From Flavobacteriales bacterium (lineage in GTDB: Bacteria > Bacteroidota > Bacteroidia > Flavobacteriales_D > Crocinitomicaceae), in assembly GCA_947461185.1 (NCBI GenBank), contig CANHJY010000002.1, positions 1-18,224 on the forward strand: 18,224 nt of DNA, written 5' to 3'. The position numbers were made by a program, and so were the translations under genes. Shown piece by piece: positions 6,914 through 14,530 of this stretch. Position 1 is the stretch's first letter; each line of letters begins with the position of its first letter. The notes under the pieces are model-generated. The model saw nothing but the letters and a program-made list of their open reading frames with translations, had not been told where the DNA came from and ran no database searches.

Positions 6914-7603
6914 ATGAAATACATTTTTCCAAGTTTATTCGTTTTTATTGGAGTTACCATAATTCAATCATGCGGTGGTGATACAAAAGATGATAAAAAT
7001 CCAACATTATTAGATGTGTCCAATTCTGCAGATTTTTCAAATATTGAAGTGCTTTTTGACGCAACATCTTTTGATGATACTTCTCATATTTCCCTGCTTA
7101 AAGAATTGAAGATATGTAATGCTTTTCAAAAAGATACATCTAATTATCTCGAGCCTGCATGTTCTCCGCGATTATTTAAAATATTTCCGCTCTCTGATGA
7201 TATTTCAGTAAAAGATGCTTTTCTCGTCCTGATTAAATCAAAGGTTAGTGGTGTTAAATTAAGAAGAGTAGTGGTATTTGTTCGTGAGAAAGGTGAGTTG
7301 GTGAAGGTAAATGCTTTTGTTGCTAATTTAATTGGAATGAAAAAAGGAAAAGGAAATCATAAAGATTTGCTTTTACGATTTAATGATAATATTGAAGGCG
7401 ATGTCATATTTTATAATTGTGTTTTTAAATGGAATGGAACTAATTATGAATTTGATGCTACAGATGCAATTGAAGGCTATGAAACCAATTCATCCAACCC
7501 AAACCAACCTGAGCTTTGGAGGCAGAAAATAAAGGCTGAATTTAAGGATTCTGTGTCAAAAGAGATTTATAATGCTTTGATTCAAAATCAAATGATACTT
7601 TAA
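6914..7603 (+). CDS. Predicted lipoprotein of unknown function
   Basis: A 229-residue protein whose N-terminus (MKYIFPSLFVFIGVTIIQSC) is a lipoprotein signal peptide with C20 as the lipid-attached residue, followed by a G-G-D linker and an acidic, Asp-rich stretch. The ATG at 6914 is preferred; an in-frame TTG at 6902 overlapping the previous stop as TTGA would add four residues and is also possible. The mature part has mixed alpha/beta character (for example VSGVKLRRVVVFVREKGEL and LLLRFNDNIEGDVIFYNC) and two or three cysteines, but I do not recognise a family. It sits eight bases after the HMG-CoA lyase gene and three before the next lipoprotein gene, so it is probably in the same transcript. 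No function can be assigned. Confidence 0.7.
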   Translation: MKYIFPSLFVFIGVTIIQSCGGDTKDDKNPTLLDVSNSADFSNIEVLFDATSFDDTSHISLLKELKICNAFQKDTSNYLEPACSPRLFKIFPLSDDISVKDAFLVLIKSKVSGVKLRRVVVFVREKGELVKVNAFVANLIGMKKGKGNHKDLLLRFNDNIEGDVIFYNCVFKWNGTNYEFDATDAIEGYETNSSNPNQPELWRQKIKAEFKDSVSKEIYNALIQNQMIL

Positions 7604-7606
7604 AAA

Positions 7607-8032
7607 TTGAGATTATTTGCATTTCTCATTCTTACATTTTTTTTCATGTTTTCGGCATGTGAAAATGGAATAAACTTCAATGTTTTTCCTAAAGATGCAA
7701 TACTTCATGATAATGGAAGTAAAGTATGGATAGTTGATAAAATTGTAAGATCGCAAAAGAATTTCGCGTCTTCTAAAACTCATGAAAAAAGTATTTTAGT
7801 TTTTTACAATTCTAATAATTGTCTTCTTCAACCGTTGCTTTCAATGGGTTCAGTAGAGGGGAAGCATGGTAGTTATACTTTGAAAAACAATAATGAATTA
7901 ACCATTCATTTTGAAGACGAGTTGTGGATTTTTGAAGTCAATCAAATCAAAAGCTCCTTCGTTGAATTGATTCCAAAGTCAAATTCAAACCTACCTTACG
8001 AATTACACTTGAAGCCTTTTCCTGAGCTTTAA
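7607..8032 (+). CDS. Small predicted lipoprotein, lipocalin-like appearance
   Basis: A 141-residue protein. MRLFAFLILTFFFMFSAC is a lipoprotein signal peptide with C18 in a good lipobox (FSAC). The only start that keeps it is the TTG at 7607, three bases after the previous stop; the first ATG (7646) would remove most of the signal. The mature part reads like a small antiparallel beta protein: SKVWIVDKIV, then KSILVFYNSNNCLL, GKHGSYTLKNNNELTIHFED, ELWIFEVNQI and FVELIP. This order, with a leading W and alternating strands, is what lipocalin-like lipoproteins of Bacteroidetes show, but no motif is decisive. It probably forms a pair with the lipoprotein before it. Its stop shares the bases TTAA with the stop of the convergent gene. 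Confidence 0.65.
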   Translation: MRLFAFLILTFFFMFSACENGINFNVFPKDAILHDNGSKVWIVDKIVRSQKNFASSKTHEKSILVFYNSNNCLLQPLLSMGSVEGKHGSYTLKNNNELTIHFEDELWIFEVNQIKSSFVELIPKSNSNLPYELHLKPFPEL

Positions 8033-8826
8033 TTTTTAATTACTCGCTTGGTATAATATCCCCAGGTATAGTTGACACGGATGAAATATACGCCTTTGGA
8101 AATATCTATTAAATTAATACTGTTATTTGAAGAGGTTAGAATTGGTAAGCCATTTAACGAAAGTAAATCTATTGATTCAAATTTCTCTGTGGAATGCACT
8201 GTTAACCAATCTGTTGTTGGATTTGGAAATACTGAAAATAAAGCGCTTTGCTCTAATTCTCCAATTCCACTCGGGTCATCTTTCCAAACTTTGATATCAT
8301 CCAGATATAGTTTGAAACCATCTTCGGTCACGTTAACAAATGCCAGATATATTGAAGAATCATTGTAACCTTCCGCGCTTAAATCAACTTGACGCATCAC
8401 CCAGCTGGCATCTTCACCTATTACATATCCTACAGTATCTGTAAAACTAAGGAGATCTGTATTGGTGTGAGATATTAATACCAAATAATCATCTGGATAA
8501 CTTGCGTCTTGAGATTTGGCTTCCCATTGCAGTAAATTACCGAAACTCCCTAAATTCAATTGTGGCGTAATTAACCATCTATTAGCCGTTCCAACTGGTG
8601 AGAAAAAGGAAGTCGATGAAGCAACCGTATCATTTGGATTCTCGGGATCCGAAACAACAATCCACGCTTCGGAATATTCAGAAACTTGCGGATCAGGCGT
8701 TAATCCATCATTGTCAATGATAGAGTAGGAGACAGGTATGCCCAATTGAAAATCCGTATTTATTAGTGTGACCTGCGCATTTACTGCAGAAACGAAAAAC
8801 GGGAGAACTAAGGTTAATATTTTCAT
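8029..8826 (-). CDS. T9SS-secreted protein with choice-of-anchor J domain
   Basis: A 265-residue secreted protein. Residues 1-17 (MKILTLVLPFFVSAVNA) are a signal peptide. Residues about 20-185 match the choice-of-anchor J (cleaved adhesin-like) jelly-roll domain: INTDFQLGIPVSYSIIDNDG at the start, AWIVVSD, RWLITPQLNLG, LQWEAKSQDA, DDYLVLIS, WVMRQVDLS and LYLDDIKVW at the end. Residues about 198-265 form a T9SS type A sorting domain (FSVFPNPTTDWLTV ... DISKGVYFIRV ... TKRVIKN), so it should be exported through the type IX system and anchored or released outside. The start is the ATG at 8826; the in-frame TTG three codons upstream (8835) is less likely. It lies 35 bases after the DUF4268 gene on the same strand and may be co-transcribed with it. 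Ligand unknown; sugar or protein binding is usual for this fold. Confidence 0.88.
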   Translation of the reverse strand: MKILTLVLPFFVSAVNAQVTLINTDFQLGIPVSYSIIDNDGLTPDPQVSEYSEAWIVVSDPENPNDTVASSTSFFSPVGTANRWLITPQLNLGSFGNLLQWEAKSQDASYPDDYLVLISHTNTDLLSFTDTVGYVIGEDASWVMRQVDLSAEGYNDSSIYLAFVNVTEDGFKLYLDDIKVWKDDPSGIGELEQSALFSVFPNPTTDWLTVHSTEKFESIDLLSLNGLPILTSSNNSINLIDISKGVYFIRVNYTWGYYTKRVIKN

Positions 8827-8861
8827 TGAATTCAAAATCTATGTAAAATTAATTAAAGTAA

Positions 8862-9326
8862 TCAATGAACAAGATTTATAAGGATATCTTTAAACTCTTG
8901 ATAAAAAGAATCAAAGGATAAAAGCTGTATTCTTAAGAAATCATATATTCGAGGATGATCTTCTTCATTGAATAAGCTAACGTTCTCCAACTCCCAAAAA
9001 ATTCTAGAAAAGATAAATCCTTCATTTGCATATAATTCTTGAGCCCAAAAAGTTTTGGAAGTCATCTTTGATTCCAGCACCTTTTTAAGCTCACCCATTT
9101 GCTCCCATACAATTGCACGAATACCATCATCCTTGTATTGCATATCGAAACACAACCGAGCGCTATTATTATCTACCTGCATTCGAATATAAATCCCCTT
9201 AACATCTGATGGATAATTCAACCAATTTATTGATCTTCCATTGGATGATTTATGAGCATTCATTATTCTCTTTAATTCTGCCCAAAAATTTTGATTTAGT
9301 TCTGATTTTTGTTCTTTACTAAGCAT
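8862..9326 (-). CDS. DUF4268 domain protein
   Basis: A 154-residue cytoplasmic protein without signal peptide. It follows the DUF4268 pattern over its full length: MLSKEQKSELNQNFWAELKR at the start, HKSSNGRSINWLNYPSDVKG (25-44), IYIRMQVDNNSARLCFDMQ (45-63), GIRAIVWEQMGELKKVL, SRIFWELENVSLFNEEDHPR and a C-terminal helix SFDSFYQEFKDILINLV. In other proteins this domain is found alone or attached to nuclease-like domains, and the stand-alone form has no established function. Here it is stand-alone and complete. It is transcribed away from the membrane protein gene at 9484 and its stop is 35 bases before the T9SS protein start. Nothing nearby suggests a defence locus. Confidence 0.75.
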   Translation of the reverse strand: MLSKEQKSELNQNFWAELKRIMNAHKSSNGRSINWLNYPSDVKGIYIRMQVDNNSARLCFDMQYKDDGIRAIVWEQMGELKKVLESKMTSKTFWAQELYANEGFIFSRIFWELENVSLFNEEDHPRIYDFLRIQLLSFDSFYQEFKDILINLVH

Positions 9327-9439
9327 TTAATAAAATTAAACAATCTAGCTTTTTCACTATTCAAATTGTTGTTAGAAATCGTTGAAAAAAGAAATGATTA
9401 TATGTTAGCATCTGTTAAATAAATAACATAGATGTGAGC

Positions 9440-9468
9440 TTTGTGAATTGAATAAAAAATTAGATTTG
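9440..9468 (+). promoter_or_regulatory. Bacteroidetes-type promoter for the membrane protein gene
   Basis: TTTG at 9440-9443 and TAGATTTG at 9461-9468 match the -33 and -7 consensus (TTTG / TAnnTTTG) exactly, with a 17-base spacer at the short end of the accepted range. The ATG at 9484 lies 15 bases beyond the -7 box, implying a leader of roughly ten bases. This is the best promoter match in the window. Confidence 0.65.
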
Positions 9469-9483
9469 TAAAAAAGTCTTTAT

Positions 9484-10851
9484 ATGAATCCAACTCGAGA
9501 CGCTCAAATCAATTATTTGAATATTGGTTTAATGATTGTCAGTGCTATTGCTGCTTATATACTGCCATTCGAAGTATTTTTATTCGCATACGCCTTTTTG
9601 GGTCCCCTTCATTATTTAACTGAAATAAGTTGGTTACATGATAGACAATATTTCGCAAAAGGTAAATATGATTTTGTTCCATTATTATTGGTTGGGGTAG
9701 TACTCTCATATGCAGCTTTAGCAAATGACTTTGAATTTAATTCTGACTTTTTGAAGTCATATCAAGAAATGAGCTTAGGTGATATACTTTTGTGTTTAGC
9801 GCTATTTAGTAGTATTTTATTCGCTTTCGTGAAAAATTTATATATAAAAATAGCCACTATTGGTTTTCTCTTTATTTTCATTTACAAATACTTTAACGGT
9901 GAAAATGACACGGATAATTTTGCGGTATTCACCATAACTTCATTAGTTCCTACACTCATACACGTTTATTTATTCACGGGTCTTTTCATGTTGTATGGGG
10001 CATTAAAATCGAGGAGTAAAAGTGGTTTGCTTTCAGTAGCAGTTTTTGCAATAGTGCCGATGTTATTAATGAAAGTATTACCTGATTCTCAAGTAATGCC
10101 AATATCTGATTATGGAAAAGCTGCGTATTATGCTGACGGAGGTGGTTTTTTCAATACTAATGCTGTTATTCTGAAGGAATTTGGATATGATACAACCAGT
10201 AAATCAAAAATGAAGAATTATACCGTTGTAAATATTATAAATAGTTTTTCCAAGGAATTAGAAGGGAATCCTAATCTTCCTTCAATAAATAAATACAAGG
10301 ATTCCTTGAATAAAATGGCGAATGAGACCTTTTATTTGAGTAATTCAGTTAGCTCTAACGAGAAAAAAGATCTCAATTTTGATGATTTCGGTGCTTTAGC
10401 TCAAAATGAACCAATAGTGAACGCTGCAATTGTTTCATCTAATCTTGATAATAAAGCAATAAATGAAAGATTGAATGATGTTTTTAAAGAAGCCAACTAT
10501 AACGCCAAGGCGCCTTTAATTTTCGAATCTTCTTTTGGGATTCTACTAATGAGGTTTATTGCGTTTGCTTATTTGTACCATTATTTGAATTGGTTTAGTA
10601 AAACAGAAGTTATACGTTGGCACAAAGTACCAAAAGCGCGTTTTATTGTAGTAATCGGTTTATGGTTATTGGCATGTGGTGCCTATGTCTATGATTACGC
10701 TATTGGATTGACATTCTTGTTCTTTTTAAGTTTTACGCACGTTTTATTGGAATTCCCATTGAATATGGTTTCAATATTCGGTATTGGTAAAGAAGTTAGA
10801 GATATTGCAAAGAATGGCTTTTCAACTAAAAGTCAAGTTCCATCTAAATAA
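9484..10851 (+). CDS. Polytopic membrane protein with paired HxxxE motifs, function unknown
   Basis: A 455-residue protein with about eight or more hydrophobic segments, in an N-terminal group (near 12-40, 65-80, 100-116, 120-134, 148-172, 182-198) and a C-terminal group (349-370, 386-404, 408-432), separated by a hydrophilic insert of about 150 residues (200-345). Histidines are few and sit in or next to membrane segments: H43 in PLHYLTEISWLHD, H52, H160, H366 in LYHYLNW, H380 and H419 in FTHVLLEFPLN. H43 and H419 both occur as HxxxE (E47, E423), one near each end, like two halves of a metal site. Membrane metalloenzymes such as Brp/Blh carotene oxygenases place histidines similarly, but I see no overall match and make no functional claim. 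The gene stands alone with its own promoter. The long insert could be periplasmic. Confidence 0.75.
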   Translation: MNPTRDAQINYLNIGLMIVSAIAAYILPFEVFLFAYAFLGPLHYLTEISWLHDRQYFAKGKYDFVPLLLVGVVLSYAALANDFEFNSDFLKSYQEMSLGDILLCLALFSSILFAFVKNLYIKIATIGFLFIFIYKYFNGENDTDNFAVFTITSLVPTLIHVYLFTGLFMLYGALKSRSKSGLLSVAVFAIVPMLLMKVLPDSQVMPISDYGKAAYYADGGGFFNTNAVILKEFGYDTTSKSKMKNYTVVNIINSFSKELEGNPNLPSINKYKDSLNKMANETFYLSNSVSSNEKKDLNFDDFGALAQNEPIVNAAIVSSNLDNKAINERLNDVFKEANYNAKAPLIFESSFGILLMRFIAFAYLYHYLNWFSKTEVIRWHKVPKARFIVVIGLWLLACGAYVYDYAIGLTFLFFLSFTHVLLEFPLNMVSIFGIGKEVRDIAKNGFSTKSQVPSK

Positions 10852-11379
10852 TATTGTGAAAATATTTTATGTTCTGCCTGACTAATTTTCGCCGTTGATT
10901 CAATTGGTTTTGATTATTGGTTGTTTCTAAAATTTATTTAGATAAAAGAGAGGTATGTTTTACTTATTACCTTTTCGATTTTACTATTTAACATAATATT
11001 AATTATAAGACAAAAGATGTAAAATATTTATTCATTCACATTATTATCAATCATACTTTCATGAGTCTTACTTCAAATCAATTGAATACATAATAAAGAA
11101 AGATTTGGTGCTTGAAAATTTTATAACACAATTTGAAATTTAAAGATCATTAAAAGCTCAAACTTTAAAAAATAGAAAAGATTTGAACTAGCAATTGAAT
11201 TAATAAATGAAATACAACCACAATTTCAATTAAAAGTTATTGTCAACATATTCGATTATTTAAAACATGAAAGCTTCCAATAATTACAATTTATTAAACA
11301 CACTCCTATCAATTCCGAAGATATGATTAGTTGCTGAAATTATAAAAGATTTGAAGTCGAAATATTATGTTAAATACAG
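10852..11379. other. 528-base region without a gene, very AT-rich, possibly decayed coding DNA
   Basis: Stops are frequent in all frames. The longest readable plus-strand fragments are 11176-11280 (35 codons, beginning KRFELAIELINEIQPQFQLK) and, in another frame, 11291-11379, which reads LLNTLLSIPKI, a stop, then LVAEIIKDLKS. The second faintly recalls the 'L-x-SIPGIG ... LLAEI' segment of IS110-type transposases, but the likeness is short and interrupted. No terminal repeats, tRNA-like folds, tandem repeats or TAnnTTTG box serving a neighbour were found. It lies downstream of both flanking genes (convergent 3' ends), so no promoter is required here. Confidence 0.4.
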
Positions 11380-12237
11380 TTATTGTTCCTGCATTTGATT
11401 TTCCCAAAAATCATTCAATAACGCAACAAATTTTCGAGACATATTATTAAAATATCTTTTTGTACGATAGCCTCCAACCCAATTTATCCCTCTAATTGCA
11501 TTGGTAAAAAATAATTCATCTGCAGCTAAAAGATTTTGTGGTAAAATATTGCATTCATAAACTTTTATACCATTATTTATGGCTAGATTAATGATTTGCA
11601 TGCGCATTGTACCAGCAAGACATCCCTCATCTAAACCAGGCGTATACAAAACACCATTGCTCACAACGAATAGATTACAACTAGAACTTTCCAGAATACT
11701 TCCTTTATCGTTTACAATTAAAACATCGTCTAATTTTTTTTCAACCGCATGAACAGCTGCCATCACATAGATTAATCCGCTTTTTGTTTTATAAGTTGAA
11801 AGGCAATTTTTTTGTTTCTTGATATCAGTAAATTGATCTATTTCTAAACCTTTTGCATTCAATTCAAAATTATTGGATTCATAAGGGTAAACTTCCATGA
11901 AAAAAACAGCATCGTTTGATTCAGGTCTATATGCTCCTCCACTAATTCTATCTAAAGAAATCCTACATCTGCCACCTTCAGTAATGGATGATAATTTACA
12001 TAATTCAATAATGCGTTCTTCAAAAAAGGATGTGCTAAAATATACAGGTATTCTTAACTTAATTGCTTTTGCTCCTTCAATCATTCTTTTTATATGATTG
12101 TCCAGATTGATAGGCTTTCCATTCATTATTCGAATGCTCTCGAAGACACCATCACCATAAACGTGACCTCTATTTCCCGCATGGATTGTAGGTGCTTCAT
12201 TGGTCAAAACCGTGCCGTTGTTATTAATGTAAAGCAT
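11380..12237 (-). CDS. Class IV PLP-dependent aminotransferase (aminodeoxychorismate lyase / branched-chain type)
   Basis: A 285-residue cytoplasmic enzyme of fold-type IV. The N-terminus has the family segment HAGNRGHVYGDGVFESIRIMNG (19-40). The PLP-binding lysine is probably K150 in CLSTYKTKSG, aligning with the usual 'K-[ST]-x-N-Y' segment. E183 in SILESSSCNLFVV (180-192) is the expected PLP-nitrogen partner, and LAGTMRMQII (208-217) is the phosphate-binding loop. DELFFTNAIRGINWV (240-254) is the conserved C-terminal segment. Members include 4-amino-4-deoxychorismate lyase (PabC, folate synthesis), branched-chain aminotransferase and D-amino acid aminotransferase; the short length and sequence style favour the PabC-like branch, but the substrate cannot be fixed. 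It starts three bases after the rhomboid gene stop, so the two are in one transcript. Confidence 0.85.
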   Translation of the reverse strand: MLYINNNGTVLTNEAPTIHAGNRGHVYGDGVFESIRIMNGKPINLDNHIKRMIEGAKAIKLRIPVYFSTSFFEERIIELCKLSSITEGGRCRISLDRISGGAYRPESNDAVFFMEVYPYESNNFELNAKGLEIDQFTDIKKQKNCLSTYKTKSGLIYVMAAVHAVEKKLDDVLIVNDKGSILESSSCNLFVVSNGVLYTPGLDEGCLAGTMRMQIINLAINNGIKVYECNILPQNLLAADELFFTNAIRGINWVGGYRTKRYFNNMSRKFVALLNDFWENQMQEQ

Positions 12238-12240
12238 AAA

Positions 12241-12864
12241 TTAAAAAATAAGGTCAAGAAACTGCTTTCCCTTGTCAATATTAATAATTAAAACGTAAAC
12301 AATTCCAAAAATTGCACCTCCTATATGTGCATCGTGGGCTATTCCACTATTCCCTTTTCGATCAGACCAAAATTCGAAAGCCAGATACAATGGACCGAAA
12401 ATGTAAGCTGGAATTGGGAATGGAAAAAACATAATGCTCAATGGCAAAGTTGGAGCCCACAAAATCGCTGCAAAAATAACCGCAGAAACACCTCCAGAAG
12501 CACCTATTGCTCTGTAATTGGGATTGTTTTTATGTCTCGAAAATGGAATAATCGTTGAAAATAGTCCACCTATAAAATAAATAATTAATAAATGCGCTAG
12601 TCCTTGACTAGGTTCAAAGTAACCCGAATTTGTAAATTGATTTTCCAAAAAAGATCCTAAGAAATATAGGGAAAACATATTGAAAATCAAATGAAAAACA
12701 TCACCATGTACAAACATGTGTGAAATTAATCGCATATGTTCTTTATTATGTTGAACTAAATATGGACTAAACAATAACTTGTCATTTAAAGCTCTATCTT
12801 TAAAGGCAATAAGTGATACTGCTACAGTAATTATGATGATTATGAGAACAGCACTCAGCTGCAT
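12241..12864 (-). CDS. Rhomboid family intramembrane serine protease
   Basis: A 207-residue membrane protein with about six transmembrane segments. The catalytic serine S123 is in GASGG (121-125) and the catalytic histidine H180 is in AHDAHIGGAIFG (177-188). The HLIFNM motif (58-63) supplies the oxyanion-side His and Asn. It cleaves substrate proteins within the membrane; the substrate is unknown. The ATG at 12864 is chosen because Bacteroidetes relatives begin with a first membrane helix directly after the start, as MQLSAVLIIIIITVAVSLIA does; a TTG at 12915 would add 17 residues but would run across the start region of the divergent transpeptidase gene. Followed after three bases by the class IV aminotransferase gene. 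The upstream neighbour reads the other way and starts only 13 bases away. Confidence 0.9.
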   Translation of the reverse strand: MQLSAVLIIIIITVAVSLIAFKDRALNDKLLFSPYLVQHNKEHMRLISHMFVHGDVFHLIFNMFSLYFLGSFLENQFTNSGYFEPSQGLAHLLIIYFIGGLFSTIIPFSRHKNNPNYRAIGASGGVSAVIFAAILWAPTLPLSIMFFPFPIPAYIFGPLYLAFEFWSDRKGNSGIAHDAHIGGAIFGIVYVLIINIDKGKQFLDLIF

Positions 12865-12877
12865 AAGTAAAAGAAAT

Positions 12878-14512
12878 TTGAATGTTTCAGCGAAAATACT
12901 AAAATCATATATCAATAATCTATTCTTACTCTTTATATTTTTTATAACTATCGGTCAATTTCAATCATGTTCTTCAGGCAAATCAAGTAAACCGGAGATT
13001 GAGATTATTCAAAATGACACTATTCCAATTCAAGACAAAATAAAATTTGTTTTGCAAACGGAAAATTTGAATCTATTGGGTTTTGACTCGGAACAACAAT
13101 TGGAGTTAAATCGTTTTTACGAAAAAAGAGGATATAATCCTCTTTGGATCAATGATTCTAATTTGAACATCATTGGTAAAACATTTGACGCTACTGTTAT
13201 GCGTTCTGAATTTTATGGGATACCGAACAAGCGCATTCATTTTACCAACAAAGACAAAAGCTTAAATTGGGTTCAAAAAGAAGTTTACCTCACAGCTCAA
13301 ATTGCGTTAATGCTGAATGATTTAAACAACGGATTTATGGTTCCCCATGAGCTTCAATTTAAGCCGATGAAATTCCACAATCTAGACTCATTGGAACATT
13401 TAAAGAATAGATATACCAATTATCCAGACAGTGTGTTTTTTGTACAAGGTGGGCCAGATACCAATTATTTAAAATTGAAAAATCAACTTTATAGATTTTG
13501 TAAGGCATATCCAATAGATAAAACAAGTTTCAATGTCTGTACTCAAGATAAAGATTCCTTATATGCATTAACAGAGACAAAAAAGGCCTTGATTTCTAAA
13601 GGTTATTTATCTGAAATCAATTCATTAAATGAAAGCGAATACAAAAAAGCACTATTTACTTTTCAAGAGCACAATGGCTTAAACAAAAATCAATATATTG
13701 ATGAATATACCTCAAAATGTTTAAATGAAAGTACTTACAAAAAAGTATTGAGGACTTGTTATGCTCTTGAAAGATATAGGTGGAATGTTACTAGACCAAG
13801 AAAATGCATTTATATTAATATACCGGAATACTTGCTGCGTTTTTATCATGATGACACAATTCGAGCAACACATAAGGTTATTACAGGGAAAACAGAAAAT
13901 CCCACTCCCACCCTATCTTCGAAAATTTACAAAATCATTACCTATCCTTATTGGACTGTCCCTCAGTCTATTGCCAATAAAGAAATTCTTCCAGCTGTAA
14001 AAGGTAATGTAGCTTATTTGCGCAAAAACAACTTTAAAATTTATGGGAAATCAGGAGAAATTGACCCCTACACCGTTAAGTGGGCTAAATTAAGTAGTAA
14101 TTTCCCATATAAAATAGTTCAAGATCCAGGAGTTGGAAATAGTTTAGGTATTGTAAAATTTGACTTTCATAATAAATACGGTGTTTATTTGCATGATACG
14201 CCTAGCAAAAAATTATTTAAAAAAGATATTAGAGCATTCTCTCATGGATGCATTCGTTGTGAAAATCCATTGGAATTAGCTAAACTTATTTTGGATTATG
14301 ACAGTATACCGGACATGAGAAACTACCACACAAGAGATTCATTGGATACATTAATTCATCTACAGAAGCATCAGGAAATCAAGTTGATTTCATCTATTCC
14401 AATTTTTATTGAATATACCACTGTAACCTGTGGAAATGAATTTCCTATTTTTCATTTCGATATTTATCGTAAGGAAGAGAAAATTTTATCCTTTTTATCC
14501 GATGAAATTTAA
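12878..14512 (+). CDS. L,D-transpeptidase (YcbB/YkuD type) lipoprotein
   Basis: A murein L,D-transpeptidase that makes 3-3 peptidoglycan cross-links or attaches proteins to the wall. With the TTG start at 12878 it has 544 residues. Residues 1-31 are a lipoprotein-like signal (KILKSYINNLFLLFIFFITI, lipobox QFQSC, C31). Next comes the helical scaffold domain usual for YcbB-type enzymes (about 50-170, including FYEKRGYNPLWIND), a peptidoglycan-binding-like segment (about 235-285, LISKGYLSEINSLNESEYKK) and the YkuD domain (about 300-475) ending in SHGCIRCEN with catalytic C458 and H456. The region YPYWTVPQSIANKEILP is also typical. An ATG at 12842 is the alternative start; it would lengthen the N-terminus and overlap the rhomboid start. 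Any start further upstream would lie inside the rhomboid coding region. The final 60 residues after the catalytic domain are ordinary for this group. Confidence 0.88.
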   Translation: MNVSAKILKSYINNLFLLFIFFITIGQFQSCSSGKSSKPEIEIIQNDTIPIQDKIKFVLQTENLNLLGFDSEQQLELNRFYEKRGYNPLWINDSNLNIIGKTFDATVMRSEFYGIPNKRIHFTNKDKSLNWVQKEVYLTAQIALMLNDLNNGFMVPHELQFKPMKFHNLDSLEHLKNRYTNYPDSVFFVQGGPDTNYLKLKNQLYRFCKAYPIDKTSFNVCTQDKDSLYALTETKKALISKGYLSEINSLNESEYKKALFTFQEHNGLNKNQYIDEYTSKCLNESTYKKVLRTCYALERYRWNVTRPRKCIYINIPEYLLRFYHDDTIRATHKVITGKTENPTPTLSSKIYKIITYPYWTVPQSIANKEILPAVKGNVAYLRKNNFKIYGKSGEIDPYTVKWAKLSSNFPYKIVQDPGVGNSLGIVKFDFHNKYGVYLHDTPSKKLFKKDIRAFSHGCIRCENPLELAKLILDYDSIPDMRNYHTRDSLDTLIHLQKHQEIKLISSIPIFIEYTTVTCGNEFPIFHFDIYRKEEKILSFLSDEI

Positions 14513-14513
14513 T

Positions 14514-14521
14514 TAATTTTG
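14514..14521 (+). promoter_or_regulatory. Possible -7 box for the epimerase gene
   Basis: TAATTTTG at 14514-14521 matches TAnnTTTG exactly and ends nine bases before the ATG at 14531. The -33 area (14492-14496) is only a T-run, without TTTG. Because the previous gene ends at 14512, read-through transcription is equally possible. Confidence 0.35.
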
Positions 14522-14530
14522 AATAAAAAA

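Noticed and set aside
8072..8728. Plus-strand open frames inside the T9SS protein gene
   Set aside because: They are antisense shadows: the minus-strand frame has a signal peptide, a known domain and a sorting domain.
10880..10935. Direct repeat ATTGGTT near 10900 as an attachment site or repeat array
   Set aside because: Only two copies of seven bases in AT-rich DNA; consistent with chance and without integrase or other mobile genes nearby.
10852..11379. A structured RNA or riboswitch in the large gene-free stretch
   Set aside because: No stable GC-containing stems, and the region lies at the 3' ends of both neighbouring genes rather than before a gene.
11897..12558. Plus-strand open frames opposite the aminotransferase and rhomboid genes
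   Set aside because: Both minus-strand genes show complete family motifs; the plus-strand frames show none.
12779..12877. N-terminal extension of the L,D-transpeptidase frame back to 12779
   Set aside because: It would run antisense through the rhomboid first helix region and place a long polar stretch before the signal peptide.
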